Below, one piece after another: positions 1-9,529 of a stretch of DNA of 64,000 bases. The position numbers were made by a program, and so were the translations under genes. This DNA comes from Pontibacter harenae (GTDB lineage: Bacteria > Bacteroidota > Bacteroidia > Cytophagales > Hymenobacteraceae), in assembly GCF_020907245.1 (NCBI RefSeq), contig NZ_JAJJWH010000007.1, positions 62,001 through 126,000 on the forward strand, written 5' to 3'. Each line of letters starts with the position of its first letter. Within the stretch, counting starts at the first letter, position 1. The notes beneath the pieces were generated by a model. The model ran no database searches. It saw only the letters and a list, made by a program, of their open reading frames with translations, and was not told where the DNA came from.

Positions 1-74
1 CTCTGAGTAGGACTATCCTACTATAGAGCAACTCATTTTGGAAGAAGTACCAACGAACCTATCAAAGCCTTTTT

Positions 75-3000
75 ATGACAACAAGTGTACGCACCGCACT
101 CAGTAGATTAGCTTTCACCATTGTTTTCTTGTTATTTCTTGCTTCTATAGCGCAAGCACAAACTCCAGGCTTGATTTATAAGCCCGCTACAAACGGAGGA
201 AACGCTGTACTTGACCCTAACAAGGACGGATATGTTTCTAATACTACCGCTGGATTTAGTGGTACAAATGATGAGGGTAAAGATTTCAGTGAAATCCCAT
301 ACAAGGCTTTCCCTTCTATGATCAATGAACCTTTGGCCGACTTGAGAACTGGAGCGAGCGGCGGTCACACAGATTTAGCCACGTCATCTTATACAGGCAC
401 TACAGGCTCTCCTTTGGCTGCTCACTTCGATGGTACCAACATGCTTTTCAGGGTTAGGTTAGGAGGTCAGTCTTCAGCATCTAAAGGTTATACTGTTTTG
501 ATTGATTCTGACGGTAAATTTAGTGGAACAGGTATAAATCCAGGCTTTGAGTATGAGGTATTGTTGGCCACTAATTTCGATGTAAGAGTTATTAAGCATG
601 ACTACAATGCAACTACAAACGTTGACACCGAAACAATACTTTTCAGTGGTTCTGCCAGTCAGTACTCACAAAAAGCAATAGCTGCAACAACTGGAGGCGG
701 TGACCCTGATTACTTCTACGACTTTTATGTACCAATGTCTGCCTTTAACGGAGGCATTACTGCTACTATGCCTTTAAGAATGTCTGGTATTACTGTTACA
801 AGTGCCAAAAGCGGCATCAGCGGTGTAGCTTCAGATGTAGGCGACGCGAAGGATGACGACTATGGAAATGACAAAACCAACATCTGGAAAGATATTATAA
901 ATACTTTTCCTCCTACAACGCCGAAGCAAATCGAAAATGGAAATTTTGGTTCAACTACTACCATGGCTCCGACTGTATTTGGGCCTATATTTACAAGCGC
1001 AGAAACTATTATAGGTGCATCCGTTGAAGCTCCTGGCTCAACTATAAATCTTTATCAAAATGATATAGAAATTGGCCAAACTAAAGTAAACACTGATGGT
1101 TCGTGGATGTTTTCTGTTGCCTCTTCTATACTAGTTACCAACGGCATTATTAAAGCAACTGTAAATCCTACAAACAAGCCTCTTTCGCCTTATTCTGCAG
1201 AAGTCATTGTAAGAACATTGCAGAGTATGTGTAAAACCACCCCTCCAAAGATAACAGGAACTGACGGATCAAAAGGGCTAATTGTAGAAGTTACCACTAC
1301 TGTAGTAGGAACCATAAACGTTTTTATGCTAGGTAACAATGGCACCTTTACTCCTGTTTCAATACCAAATAACAATAATGTTATACAAACAAGGGAAATA
1401 ACAAGCTCTGGTGTTGTAACCAAAACGGTTGCATTTGGAAACGGAGCTGGCTCGCTTACAGACGGAAAATATCACGTAACATTCACCCCAAACGAGGCTT
1501 GCGAGTCTGAAGTATCTAATGAACTTTGTTTCGTAGCTAAAAATGGTAATCATGGTGATCCTTTTACCATTGCAGATCCTCCTACTATTTTAACATCAAC
1601 ACTTACTCCAGCCTCTACGAGTATTAGCGGCACGTCTGTTAATGCCAACGCCACCATATTTATATATAAGAATGGAGCACAAATTGCCACAGTTACTGCA
1701 GCTTCTACAGCGAACACAAATGGTACCTATGACTGGAGCTACAACAAATTAACAAGTGTCTCGGCTGGAGATATTGTTTATGCTAAGTCTAAGATTAGCA
1801 CCACTACATGTGACGGAACTTTAATTTCAGGCCGGTCAAACACCATAACTGTCTCTTCATCTACAACAGACACAGCTGCCATAAGTGCAGCACCTAGCAT
1901 AACAGGTTCTTACTGTATACCTAGTGGTACTATAACAACAGTAACAGGAACTTCATGGGAGGCCCCTGGTACCGACATTCAAGTTTACTCTAATGGCACT
2001 GCAGTTGACTCCGTTGTGAAAGTGAATGCTTATGGAGTATGGAAGGTAACAAACTTATCTATTCCCATTGGTGCCACCATTTCAGCAAGAGCAACAGCCT
2101 ACACCAAAACTCAAAGCCCTGCCTCAACAGGTGTAACTGTTACAACACAGCAAAGCAGTAGTGGTCTTGCTATAACAGGCGATATTATTGAAAACAGCAC
2201 TAGCCTTACTGGAAGTGCGCCAGCAGGGGCAACTATAGTAAAGCTTTATATTGCTGGTTCTTCTGTTTATTCTGCTCCAGTAGATGGAGGTGTTTGGCAC
2301 ATCGAGAACATTTCGCCGTTTGAGCTTTTTGCAGGTGCTTCTGTCTATGTTACAGCCACCTCTGATTCACAATGTGAGAGCAACCCATCTACAGCTAAAA
2401 TAGTTCAGTGTAAATCTTTACAAACCAGCAACATTACAACCACTTTATCCGAAGTGAAGTATTGCCCAGGTACTCCTGCCACAGTAAAGCTTTCTACTAC
2501 AGAAGCAGGAATTGTTTATAACTTATATGTAAACTCTCAACCTTCTGGCACCTCAGTACTAGGCACAGGAGGCGCTATCAGTTTACAATCAGCTCCGTTG
2601 TATGCAAATACTACATTATCTGTAAAAGCTATCAAAGTTGGGGCACCAGAAACTTGTAACGGTTTTTTTGGAACCCTTACTGCTCAAGTCTATGCACCTC
2701 TACCAAAAGCCTACACGTTGTCTGCATCCATAACTCAGTCGAACTGCCCAAATACAGAAACTATTATTTCGCTAACTGGTGCAGAATATGGCTACTCTTA
2801 CCAGTTAATCGACTTTGAAACTAAAGCAGCCATCGGAGATCCTGTGTCACCTGAAAATGGAGATGATATCATCAGCTTTGATCCTGTTCCAGTACCTAAA
2901 ACAACAACTTATAGTGTCCTTATCCAACGCGTGGGTGAACCCTGTTCCATAGAAAACACTGATAAGGTTGACGAGAGCAACCAAACTACAGTTACTGTTA

Positions 3001-4427
3001 CGATAAATGGTCCTGATATAACACAGCCAGTAACAGTCAGTAGTTATAAAATATGCCCTGGCAGTTCGCTAACGGTAAGTGTGCCTACGCAAAGCAACTA
3101 TACTTATACAGTTTTCTACACAGCACCTGATACTCAAACCAGAACACAATTTGGCAATCCTGTTACAGGAAACGGCTCTACCGAAACTGTTAATGCTAAC
3201 ATGCCTTTTGTAAATGGTAACTATACTTTTTCTGTAGAAGTTAATGATAATGCAAACTGTACAGCAGCTTTTACAACTATGCCTGTTGTAGAGGTGACTA
3301 ATGGCTTAACCACTATTAGTGCAGGTGCAGCAAAAACTGTATGTGGCGACACTACTACTTTACAAGGTAGCGATCCAGCTCCTGGCACTGGCCTGTGGAC
3401 TGTTGTTAGCAAACCAGCTGGTGCAGCAGATCCAACTATAACAGGTGCGAACACAGCTAACCCTTCAGTTTCAGGTCTTGTATCTGGCGACTATACATTC
3501 CAGTGGACAGTTACTGCAACTTGCGGCGGTAACAATACAACAGCATCCAGCACAGTTAATATAACAGTGAACTGTAAAGCTGAATATGTGGTAGCTGCTC
3601 CTAAAAACTTCAATGAATATGTTAATAAGGAGCCATTAGCCACAGTTACTGACCGTGATGGTGGTGTTGTTTCTGCACTACTCGTTAGTGGCACTCTTCC
3701 AACTGGCGCAGCAATAGACCCTGCAACTGGAAACATCATCGTATCGAATGCTACTGCTGTACGACCAGGTAACTATTACTTTACGATGCGTACTACTGAT
3801 GCGTTTGGCAAAACCACCGATTCTCCTTTGGCAATACAGATATATGACCCTACAAGCATACCAACGCCGCTTCCTGTTGAAATCATGTACTTCACAGGTG
3901 TCGCAAACAATGGTCAGGTGTTGTTGCAGTGGGCTACGGCTTCTGAGAAAGACAATGATAAATTTGTTATAGAGCGCAGCCAGGACGGCAAAAGCTACAG
4001 TGCAATAGGAACAGTATCAGGTAACGGCACTACTAACCAAGTGCAGAAATACAGCTTTACCGATATGTCTCCGCTACATGGTACCGCCTACTATCGCCTA
4101 AAGCAAGTTGATTTTGACGGCAAGTCTGCATACAGCAAGGTTGTAGGTGTGGATTCGAAGGTAAATGTTGCAAAAGCGCAGTTGCAAGCTTATCCTAACC
4201 CGTTCACATCAGGCCTGAACATAGCGCTTACCTCTGGCTTAACAGGTGAAGCCAAAGTAACCCTCTACAACTTACAAGGCCAGGAAGTTTACAGCAGCAA
4301 AGTAGACATTGCAGCTGGTGTTACTACTGCAGAACTCCCATTACAAAACCTTAGTGGCGGTGTTTATGTCCTGAAGGTTGTGACTAGCAGCTTTGAAGCT
4401 ACTACAAAAGTGGTGAAGGTTCAGTAA
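75..4427 (+). CDS. Giant secreted protein with T9SS type A sorting domain
   Basis: This is a 1450-residue protein. Residues 1-28 form a signal peptide (hydrophobic core then AQA|Q), so it enters the periplasm by Sec. A roughly 280-residue N-terminal domain (DPNKDGYVS, SEIPYKAFPS, SGGHTDLA) is shared with the next large gene. The middle is a long series of Ser/Thr-rich, Ig-like repeats with paired cysteines. Near residue 1275 comes the PVEIMYFTG / LLQWATASEKDND segment common in Bacteroidota surface proteins. The last 81 residues (from LQAYPNPF, ending TTKVVKVQ) are a classic type A CTD, recognised by T9SS for export and surface anchoring. The ATG at 75 directly precedes the signal peptide. 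A strong hairpin follows the stop. The function is unknown; an adhesin or cell-surface structural role is an inference. Confidence 0.9.
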   Translation: MTTSVRTALSRLAFTIVFLLFLASIAQAQTPGLIYKPATNGGNAVLDPNKDGYVSNTTAGFSGTNDEGKDFSEIPYKAFPSMINEPLADLRTGASGGHTDLATSSYTGTTGSPLAAHFDGTNMLFRVRLGGQSSASKGYTVLIDSDGKFSGTGINPGFEYEVLLATNFDVRVIKHDYNATTNVDTETILFSGSASQYSQKAIAATTGGGDPDYFYDFYVPMSAFNGGITATMPLRMSGITVTSAKSGISGVASDVGDAKDDDYGNDKTNIWKDIINTFPPTTPKQIENGNFGSTTTMAPTVFGPIFTSAETIIGASVEAPGSTINLYQNDIEIGQTKVNTDGSWMFSVASSILVTNGIIKATVNPTNKPLSPYSAEVIVRTLQSMCKTTPPKITGTDGSKGLIVEVTTTVVGTINVFMLGNNGTFTPVSIPNNNNVIQTREITSSGVVTKTVAFGNGAGSLTDGKYHVTFTPNEACESEVSNELCFVAKNGNHGDPFTIADPPTILTSTLTPASTSISGTSVNANATIFIYKNGAQIATVTAASTANTNGTYDWSYNKLTSVSAGDIVYAKSKISTTTCDGTLISGRSNTITVSSSTTDTAAISAAPSITGSYCIPSGTITTVTGTSWEAPGTDIQVYSNGTAVDSVVKVNAYGVWKVTNLSIPIGATISARATAYTKTQSPASTGVTVTTQQSSSGLAITGDIIENSTSLTGSAPAGATIVKLYIAGSSVYSAPVDGGVWHIENISPFELFAGASVYVTATSDSQCESNPSTAKIVQCKSLQTSNITTTLSEVKYCPGTPATVKLSTTEAGIVYNLYVNSQPSGTSVLGTGGAISLQSAPLYANTTLSVKAIKVGAPETCNGFFGTLTAQVYAPLPKAYTLSASITQSNCPNTETIISLTGAEYGYSYQLIDFETKAAIGDPVSPENGDDIISFDPVPVPKTTTYSVLIQRVGEPCSIENTDKVDESNQTTVTVTINGPDITQPVTVSSYKICPGSSLTVSVPTQSNYTYTVFYTAPDTQTRTQFGNPVTGNGSTETVNANMPFVNGNYTFSVEVNDNANCTAAFTTMPVVEVTNGLTTISAGAAKTVCGDTTTLQGSDPAPGTGLWTVVSKPAGAADPTITGANTANPSVSGLVSGDYTFQWTVTATCGGNNTTASSTVNITVNCKAEYVVAAPKNFNEYVNKEPLATVTDRDGGVVSALLVSGTLPTGAAIDPATGNIIVSNATAVRPGNYYFTMRTTDAFGKTTDSPLAIQIYDPTSIPTPLPVEIMYFTGVANNGQVLLQWATASEKDNDKFVIERSQDGKSYSAIGTVSGNGTTNQVQKYSFTDMSPLHGTAYYRLKQVDFDGKSAYSKVVGVDSKVNVAKAQLQAYPNPFTSGLNIALTSGLTGEAKVTLYNLQGQEVYSSKVDIAAGVTTAELPLQNLSGGVYVLKVVTSSFEATTKVVKVQ

Positions 4428-4476
4428 CCACCAACTCTACTTCAAGAGACACCTAGTACGAGTATCTTATTTGTTC

Positions 4477-4520
4477 AAAAAAGGAGCGGGAGGGCCAAAT
4501 GGTCCTCCCGCTCCTTTTTT
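4477..4520 (+). terminator. Rho-independent terminator after first T9SS gene
   Basis: GC-rich arms (GGAGCGGGAGG and CCTCCCGCTCC, around positions 4483-4514) are flanked by an A-run on the left and a T-run on the right, about 50 bp after the stop codon. The symmetric A/T flanks would let it act in both directions. Confidence 0.85.
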
Positions 4521-4730
4521 GTTTCTACCCCTGTTTTCATTTCATAACAACTTCATCCTGTAGCACTTCAACACGAAGCACAACTTAGCAGCAACTAAAA
4601 CATCAAATAATACAAAGTATGAGTAGTATCAAAAATGTAATTTAAAGTTTAAACAGGCATTATCGTATTCGAATCAAAAATTTTAAAAACAGTAATAAAT
4701 CGATTACAAGCATATAAACCTAACAGTTAA

Positions 4731-4990
4731 TAAGTACTACCTTAGCAAAAAAAATTGCACTAAAAGCTTTAAAAGCACTTTAAACAAGGTTTGTTTATAT
4801 ATTAAATTAATCCAACACAATAATAGATAGGTAAAACAAAACAGCTACTCAGGATATATATAAGTACTACCTTAGCAAAAAAAATTGCACTAAAAGCTTT
4901 AAAAGCACTTTAAACAAGGTTTGTTTATAGATTAAATTAATCCAACACAATAATAGATAGGTAAAACAAAACAGCTACTCAGGATATATT
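4731..4990 (+). repeat. 130 bp perfect-length tandem duplication
   Basis: Positions 4731-4860 and 4861-4990 are two head-to-tail copies of one 130 bp unit, differing only at unit position 70 (T versus G) and at the last base (A versus T). The unit contains the leader and the first ten codons of the following signal peptide. The first copy therefore encodes a ten-codon stub that runs into TAA at 4861. No ATG, and no other start codon in frame with the downstream gene, lies inside either copy. Confidence 0.95.
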
Positions 4991-7900
4991 TTACTATTCG
5001 TATTATTTCTCCTATTTAGTAATGCAACAGAAATCCTTGCTCAAACGCCTGGACTTATTTATAGTCCTGCAACAAGCGGCGGTCAGGCAGTACTAGACCC
5101 TAATGGTGATGGTTATGTATCTGTGCCCCGCACACCTGCAGGGTTCGCTAGTACAAGAGATGAAGGGCCAAGATTTAGTGAAATACCCTATCGGCCTTTT
5201 CCTGCCTTGACTAACGAAGTACTCGGAGATTTAACAACTGGCTCCAGCGGTGGACATACAGACCTTGCACCACCTGACTATACAGGCGCAACAGGCTCCC
5301 CTATCGCTGCCTATTATAATGGTACACATGTTATGTTTCGTGTCAGGTTGGGAGGCGCTTCAACAGCCTCTAAAGGCTATAGTGTTCTAATCGACACTAA
5401 TAATGACTTTTACGATCCATCCAGAGGCCAAACACCATCTTCCACTAAAAATCCTGGTTTTGAGTTTGAGGTGGTTTTTGCATCAAACTTTGACGTATCT
5501 ATTTACGACCACCGAACTGTGGTTAACGGTGGCCCTAAGATTTGGTCTGGTTCTGTAAACCAGTTCTCACAGCGTGCTGTGGCTGCATCTACAGCGAGTA
5601 ATAACCCTGACTATTTCTATGATTTTTACGTTCCCTTGTCTGCGTTTCCAGGTATCACGGCTGACACGCCTCTGCGTATGTCAGGCATAACTATAACCAG
5701 CGCACAAAGCGGATTAACAGGTACTGTTTCAGATGTTGGCGGTGTCAATTTTCTTGCTTATGGTCAAGATCCATACAAAGCTTGGATTGATGTAATCAAT
5801 AGTTTCCCAGCTACCACACTTAACCAGCTTCAAAGTGGAGAGTTCAGAAAAATTATAGCACGTGCACCTACCGTAACAGGGCCAGTTACTACAGGGAGCA
5901 CCACAATTACAGGTACTTCTGTTGAAGCAGCAGGCTCTACCATTACAGTATTGCGCAATGGTTCATCTATCGGCACCACAACTGTTAGCGCCACTGGCAG
6001 TTGGTCGTTGACAATCGCTGGCAACTTATTAGCAACAGGCGAGCAAATTACAGCTACTGTTACGCCCACTAATAAGATTATATCTACAGCTTCTTCGGCA
6101 GTAACAGTTACAGCTCCTGCAGTTTGTATATCTACCTCTTCACCTACTATAACTGGTCGATCAACAGGTAACCCAAGGTACCTAACAGGCAGTACCCCTT
6201 ATATAGGAAGACAAAGAATCACTATTTATAATGTTACTGTAGAAGCCAGTGGTATATATACATATGTTCAATCTGGCTCCTATGTTTTTACAACAACAAC
6301 CGCAAATACAGCATTACCAACCAGCTTATGCGCAGCTGGCACAACAACTAGCTCCACTTGTATGACATCTACAACTGGCACAGTTGACATTACCAGAAGT
6401 GGGACTTATGTAATTACAACAACTCCAGTAAATACGAGTGACGTTGCTATAGGATGTGAATCGTTAAGATCAAATCAATTGTGTTACAATGCTAATGGTA
6501 ACTCAGCGGTAACAAATAGTAATACAGTTACTGTTACAAATGCCATCGGCAGCACAGGTATAACCTACCAAACACTATCTGAATTACCCGCTGGTTTAAC
6601 TTCTATTAGCGGCATTTTATCATCCTATACTGCGGGTATGAGTGTAATTTTGTTTAGAAATGGCACCCAAACAACTTATAGGGTAAGCCCAACTTCCACC
6701 AATTGGACAATCAACACTACGGGTCTATCACTTGCAGTTGGGGATATATTAAATTTTAGGGTTGAAGAAACCTTATCCTGCGGAGCTTCACTCTCAGCAC
6801 TCTCTAACCTTGCTACTATAAGAGCAACAACTCCAGCCCCTGTTATTAATGCTATAGCACAATGTGGCTTTGTTAAAACAATAACTGGTACTTCGCCAGA
6901 GCCAGGCAGTGTTATAACTATTTTTACCAATGGCACTAGCACAGGTCTTACAGGCATAGTTGCCAGCACCGGTGTATGGTCGGTAGATGTATCTACCCTG
7001 AATAATGGAAACGGCATTGCTGCTGGTGTGCCTATTACAGCCAGAGCAAAAACTGCAGGTAAAGCAACTAGTGTTTTTTCTAATTTTGTAAGTTCCTCTG
7101 CGGCGACAGCTATACCGAGCGGTTCCACCTTTACTATTAACCCCATTCAAGAGCCGTTGGCAGAAGAGCAGCTTTTCACAATCCGTGGCACAGGCCCCGC
7201 CAGTACATCTACCACTACATACCAGGTTAATGTAACCATTGCAGGCACTCCTTTCCCACCTGTTACCACTACGTCAACTGGAACATGGGAACTAAGCGGC
7301 ATAGCGGCATCAGAAGTATATACAGGCGCTACGATAAGTGCCACCTTTAGCAGCAACACTAGTAGTTGTCCGAGTGCACCAATTACAACAATTGTACAGT
7401 GCCGCCCTCCAAGCAGCAACTTCACTACCTCTATTAACGGAAGCAATTCTATTTGCTATAACAATACTGTATCGGTAATACTATCTGGTTCAGAGAAAGG
7501 TGTTGCTTATAGGTTGATAAACAATGGCACTCCAACAGGTGCCTCTGTTCTAGGCACTGGAGGGCCCATTACCTTAGCTTCAGGAGTATTAAGCACTAGT
7601 ACCTCAACCTTATCTGTAAGAGCTGTCGATGTTGGGAGCGAATGCTCCACGACTGGCATAGGCGGTAACTTATCAGTTACGGTAGCTCCTGCACCAACAC
7701 AACCAACCGCTTTAGTTGCTAGTACGCCATCAGGATGCTCACAGGTGATTACGAATATTACACTTGAGGGACCTACAGCAGGATACACATACCAATTGAT
7801 TAATTTCGATACAAAAGCTGCCATTGGCTCACCAGTAACAGCCGCAACATCAACTGCTCCAGCCAGTATTACGTTAGGCACCAGTATTCCACTTTATTCT

Positions 7901-9385
7901 ACCACCACGCTGGGAGTTCGCATTACACCATCTGGAGGCTGTACTTCTGAAAGTAACCGAACAGTTACTATAACAGTAGCAGAAGGACCATCTTTAAGAC
8001 AGGCCGTAACGATAGACAAACCCACTCCATGCACTGGTGATCAGGTAACTATAAGAGTAGCCACGGAATACAATAATGGTTATACTTATACCATTCGCGA
8101 TAATAACGGAACAGCTGTAGGCACTAGTTTTACGGGTACAGGTACAGTTGTTTCCAGAACAACAACCTATACTGGTGGTATTACAAGTGCCAGATCTTTC
8201 TATGTTGAAGTGACGGGAGGATGCGCTACAAATGCCAGACTAAACACTACTGTATCCGCCACTCTTTCCTCTACCCCTGTACAGGCTAATGCAGGCACAG
8301 CTCGCGAAGTATGTGGCACAGTTACACTAGATGCCAACGCACCATCCCCAGGAAGCGGCTATTGGACTAAAACAGACGGACCTGCTGGAGGTACTATTAC
8401 GGACCCTACAAACCCAAGAAGCACTGTAACTGGTTTACCTTCGGGCGAACATACATTTACCTGGACCATCACTACCGAATGTGGACAGTCAACGCCTGTT
8501 ACTTCCAGCAGCACAGTAAAGATTACTGTTAACTGTGCTGCTGAGTACATTGTAAATCCTCCTAAATATGCCTCCGAGTATAGAGATGGGGATAGATTAG
8601 CTACTGCCACAGATTCTGATGGAGGTATTACGAATGCAGTGATTTTTAGCGGCACCTTACCTTCCTGGGCTCAACTCCAGCCAAATGGAAATATCACCGT
8701 CAGAACAGGCGGTAAGCCTGTGGCTGGTACTTATACCTTTACAGTAAGAACGACAGATGCCCAAAACAGAACCACTGGCTCACCTGTTACACTAGTTATT
8801 TATGGAGATGCTCCTACTGTACAACCTCTACCTGTAGAATTGGTTTACTTTACTGCCACCGTCAACAAAGGAGTGGTTAAGCTACAGTGGTTAACTGCAT
8901 CTGAAGAAAACAACGATCGGTTTGAGGTAGAAAGAAGTACAGATGGAAAAATCTTTGAGAGCATAGGCACAGTGAAAGGTGCTGGCAACAGCAACAGAGA
9001 GATGAAGTATGTTTTCACAGACAGCCAACCACTTGCCTCTACCGCTTATTATAGGCTGAAGCAGGTTGATTCCGATGACAAGTACGAATACAGTAAGGTA
9101 ATTTCAGTTAATGGAAGAGGTGATGCGCTGCAAGATCAGCTACAGGTTTACCCTAACCCATTTCAGGGAGAGTTGAACGTCGCCATGACTACAGCTGAAA
9201 CCTCAGATGCTGTTGTTCAGATAATAGACCTTCAGGGAAGAGTAGTTCTTCAAGAGCCTGTACAACTACAAAGTGGCCTGAATGAGTTTTCTTTAAAATT
9301 GGCATCGATCAGGGCAGGCGTATACGTCCTCAAAATTACGGGCGGAAACACAAACGCTACTGTTAAGGTTGTTAGAACACAATAG
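4961..9385 (+). CDS. Second giant T9SS type A protein, start codon missing
   Basis: This is a paralogue of the gene at 75-4427: the same N-terminal domain (VLDPNGDGYVS, SEIPYRPFPA, SSGGHTDLA), Ig-like repeats, a PVELVYFTA/LQWLTASEENND segment and a C-terminal type A CTD (LQVYPNPF, ending VKVVRTQ). The first start codon in frame is GTG at 5123, but that would remove the signal peptide and about 25 conserved mature residues. Reading the frame upstream gives K-Q-N-S-Y-S-G-Y-I followed by a long hydrophobic core and LA|QTPGLIY, an obvious signal peptide. That frame opens with GTA at 4961 right after a TAG stop and has no ATG, GTG, TTG or CTG before 5123. The gene is therefore start-less (silenced, non-canonical initiation, or a sequence error). 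About 1474 codons are open. Confidence 0.75.
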   Translation, partial: VKQNSYSGYILLFVLFLLFSNATEILAQTPGLIYSPATSGGQAVLDPNGDGYVSVPRTPAGFASTRDEGPRFSEIPYRPFPALTNEVLGDLTTGSSGGHTDLAPPDYTGATGSPIAAYYNGTHVMFRVRLGGASTASKGYSVLIDTNNDFYDPSRGQTPSSTKNPGFEFEVVFASNFDVSIYDHRTVVNGGPKIWSGSVNQFSQRAVAASTASNNPDYFYDFYVPLSAFPGITADTPLRMSGITITSAQSGLTGTVSDVGGVNFLAYGQDPYKAWIDVINSFPATTLNQLQSGEFRKIIARAPTVTGPVTTGSTTITGTSVEAAGSTITVLRNGSSIGTTTVSATGSWSLTIAGNLLATGEQITATVTPTNKIISTASSAVTVTAPAVCISTSSPTITGRSTGNPRYLTGSTPYIGRQRITIYNVTVEASGIYTYVQSGSYVFTTTTANTALPTSLCAAGTTTSSTCMTSTTGTVDITRSGTYVITTTPVNTSDVAIGCESLRSNQLCYNANGNSAVTNSNTVTVTNAIGSTGITYQTLSELPAGLTSISGILSSYTAGMSVILFRNGTQTTYRVSPTSTNWTINTTGLSLAVGDILNFRVEETLSCGASLSALSNLATIRATTPAPVINAIAQCGFVKTITGTSPEPGSVITIFTNGTSTGLTGIVASTGVWSVDVSTLNNGNGIAAGVPITARAKTAGKATSVFSNFVSSSAATAIPSGSTFTINPIQEPLAEEQLFTIRGTGPASTSTTTYQVNVTIAGTPFPPVTTTSTGTWELSGIAASEVYTGATISATFSSNTSSCPSAPITTIVQCRPPSSNFTTSINGSNSICYNNTVSVILSGSEKGVAYRLINNGTPTGASVLGTGGPITLASGVLSTSTSTLSVRAVDVGSECSTTGIGGNLSVTVAPAPTQPTALVASTPSGCSQVITNITLEGPTAGYTYQLINFDTKAAIGSPVTAATSTAPASITLGTSIPLYSTTTLGVRITPSGGCTSESNRTVTITVAEGPSLRQAVTIDKPTPCTGDQVTIRVATEYNNGYTYTIRDNNGTAVGTSFTGTGTVVSRTTTYTGGITSARSFYVEVTGGCATNARLNTTVSATLSSTPVQANAGTAREVCGTVTLDANAPSPGSGYWTKTDGPAGGTITDPTNPRSTVTGLPSGEHTFTWTITTECGQSTPVTSSSTVKITVNCAAEYIVNPPKYASEYRDGDRLATATDSDGGITNAVIFSGTLPSWAQLQPNGNITVRTGGKPVAGTYTFTVRTTDAQNRTTGSPVTLVIYGDAPTVQPLPVELVYFTATVNKGVVKLQWLTASEENNDRFEVERSTDGKIFESIGTVKGAGNSNREMKYVFTDSQPLASTAYYRLKQVDSDDKYEYSKVISVNGRGDALQDQLQVYPNPFQGELNVAMTTAETSDAVVQIIDLQGRVVLQEPVQLQSGLNEFSLKLASIRAGVYVLKITGGNTNATVKVVRTQ

Positions 9386-9401
9386 CCTCTTGTTTTACCA
9401 A

Positions 9402-9446
9402 ATCATAAAAAAAATGCCAGCCATGTGCTGGCATTTTTTTTATGAT
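9402..9446 (+). terminator. Bidirectional terminator with 20 bp stem
   Basis: A perfect inverted repeat, arms 9402-9421 and 9427-9446 with a 5-nt loop. The GC core (GCCAGC/GCTGGC) is extended by paired A8/T8 and ATCAT/ATGAT tracts. It lies 17 bp after the second T9SS gene. Confidence 0.85.
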
Positions 9447-9464
9447 GCAGGAATATGATGAACT

Positions 9465-9498
9465 TGTTTAAGGAGATGGTTTGTTTTTATTACTTTTG
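9465..9498 (+). promoter_or_regulatory. Promoter of lysC-lysA, Bacteroidota type
   Basis: TACTTTTG at 9491-9498 matches the TAnnTTTG -7 consensus, with a TTG at 9465-9467 (23 nt spacer) as candidate -33 element. Transcription would start near 9504, leaving a leader of about 25 nt before the lysC ATG. Confidence 0.5.
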
Positions 9499-9529
9499 CA
9501 CTATACTTAAACCTCATTTTATTAAATAA

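Noticed and set aside
1-28. Short inverted repeat AGTAGG...CCTACT at the window start
   Set aside because: Short, without a T-run, and upstream sequence is unavailable.
6676-7881. Series of long minus-strand open frames opposite the second T9SS gene
   Set aside because: They are antisense frames in Thr/Ser-rich repeat coding, of low complexity, with no family features.
5123-9385. Taking the GTG at 5123 as the true start of the second T9SS gene
   Set aside because: It would remove a clear signal peptide and conserved N-terminal residues encoded in the same frame upstream.
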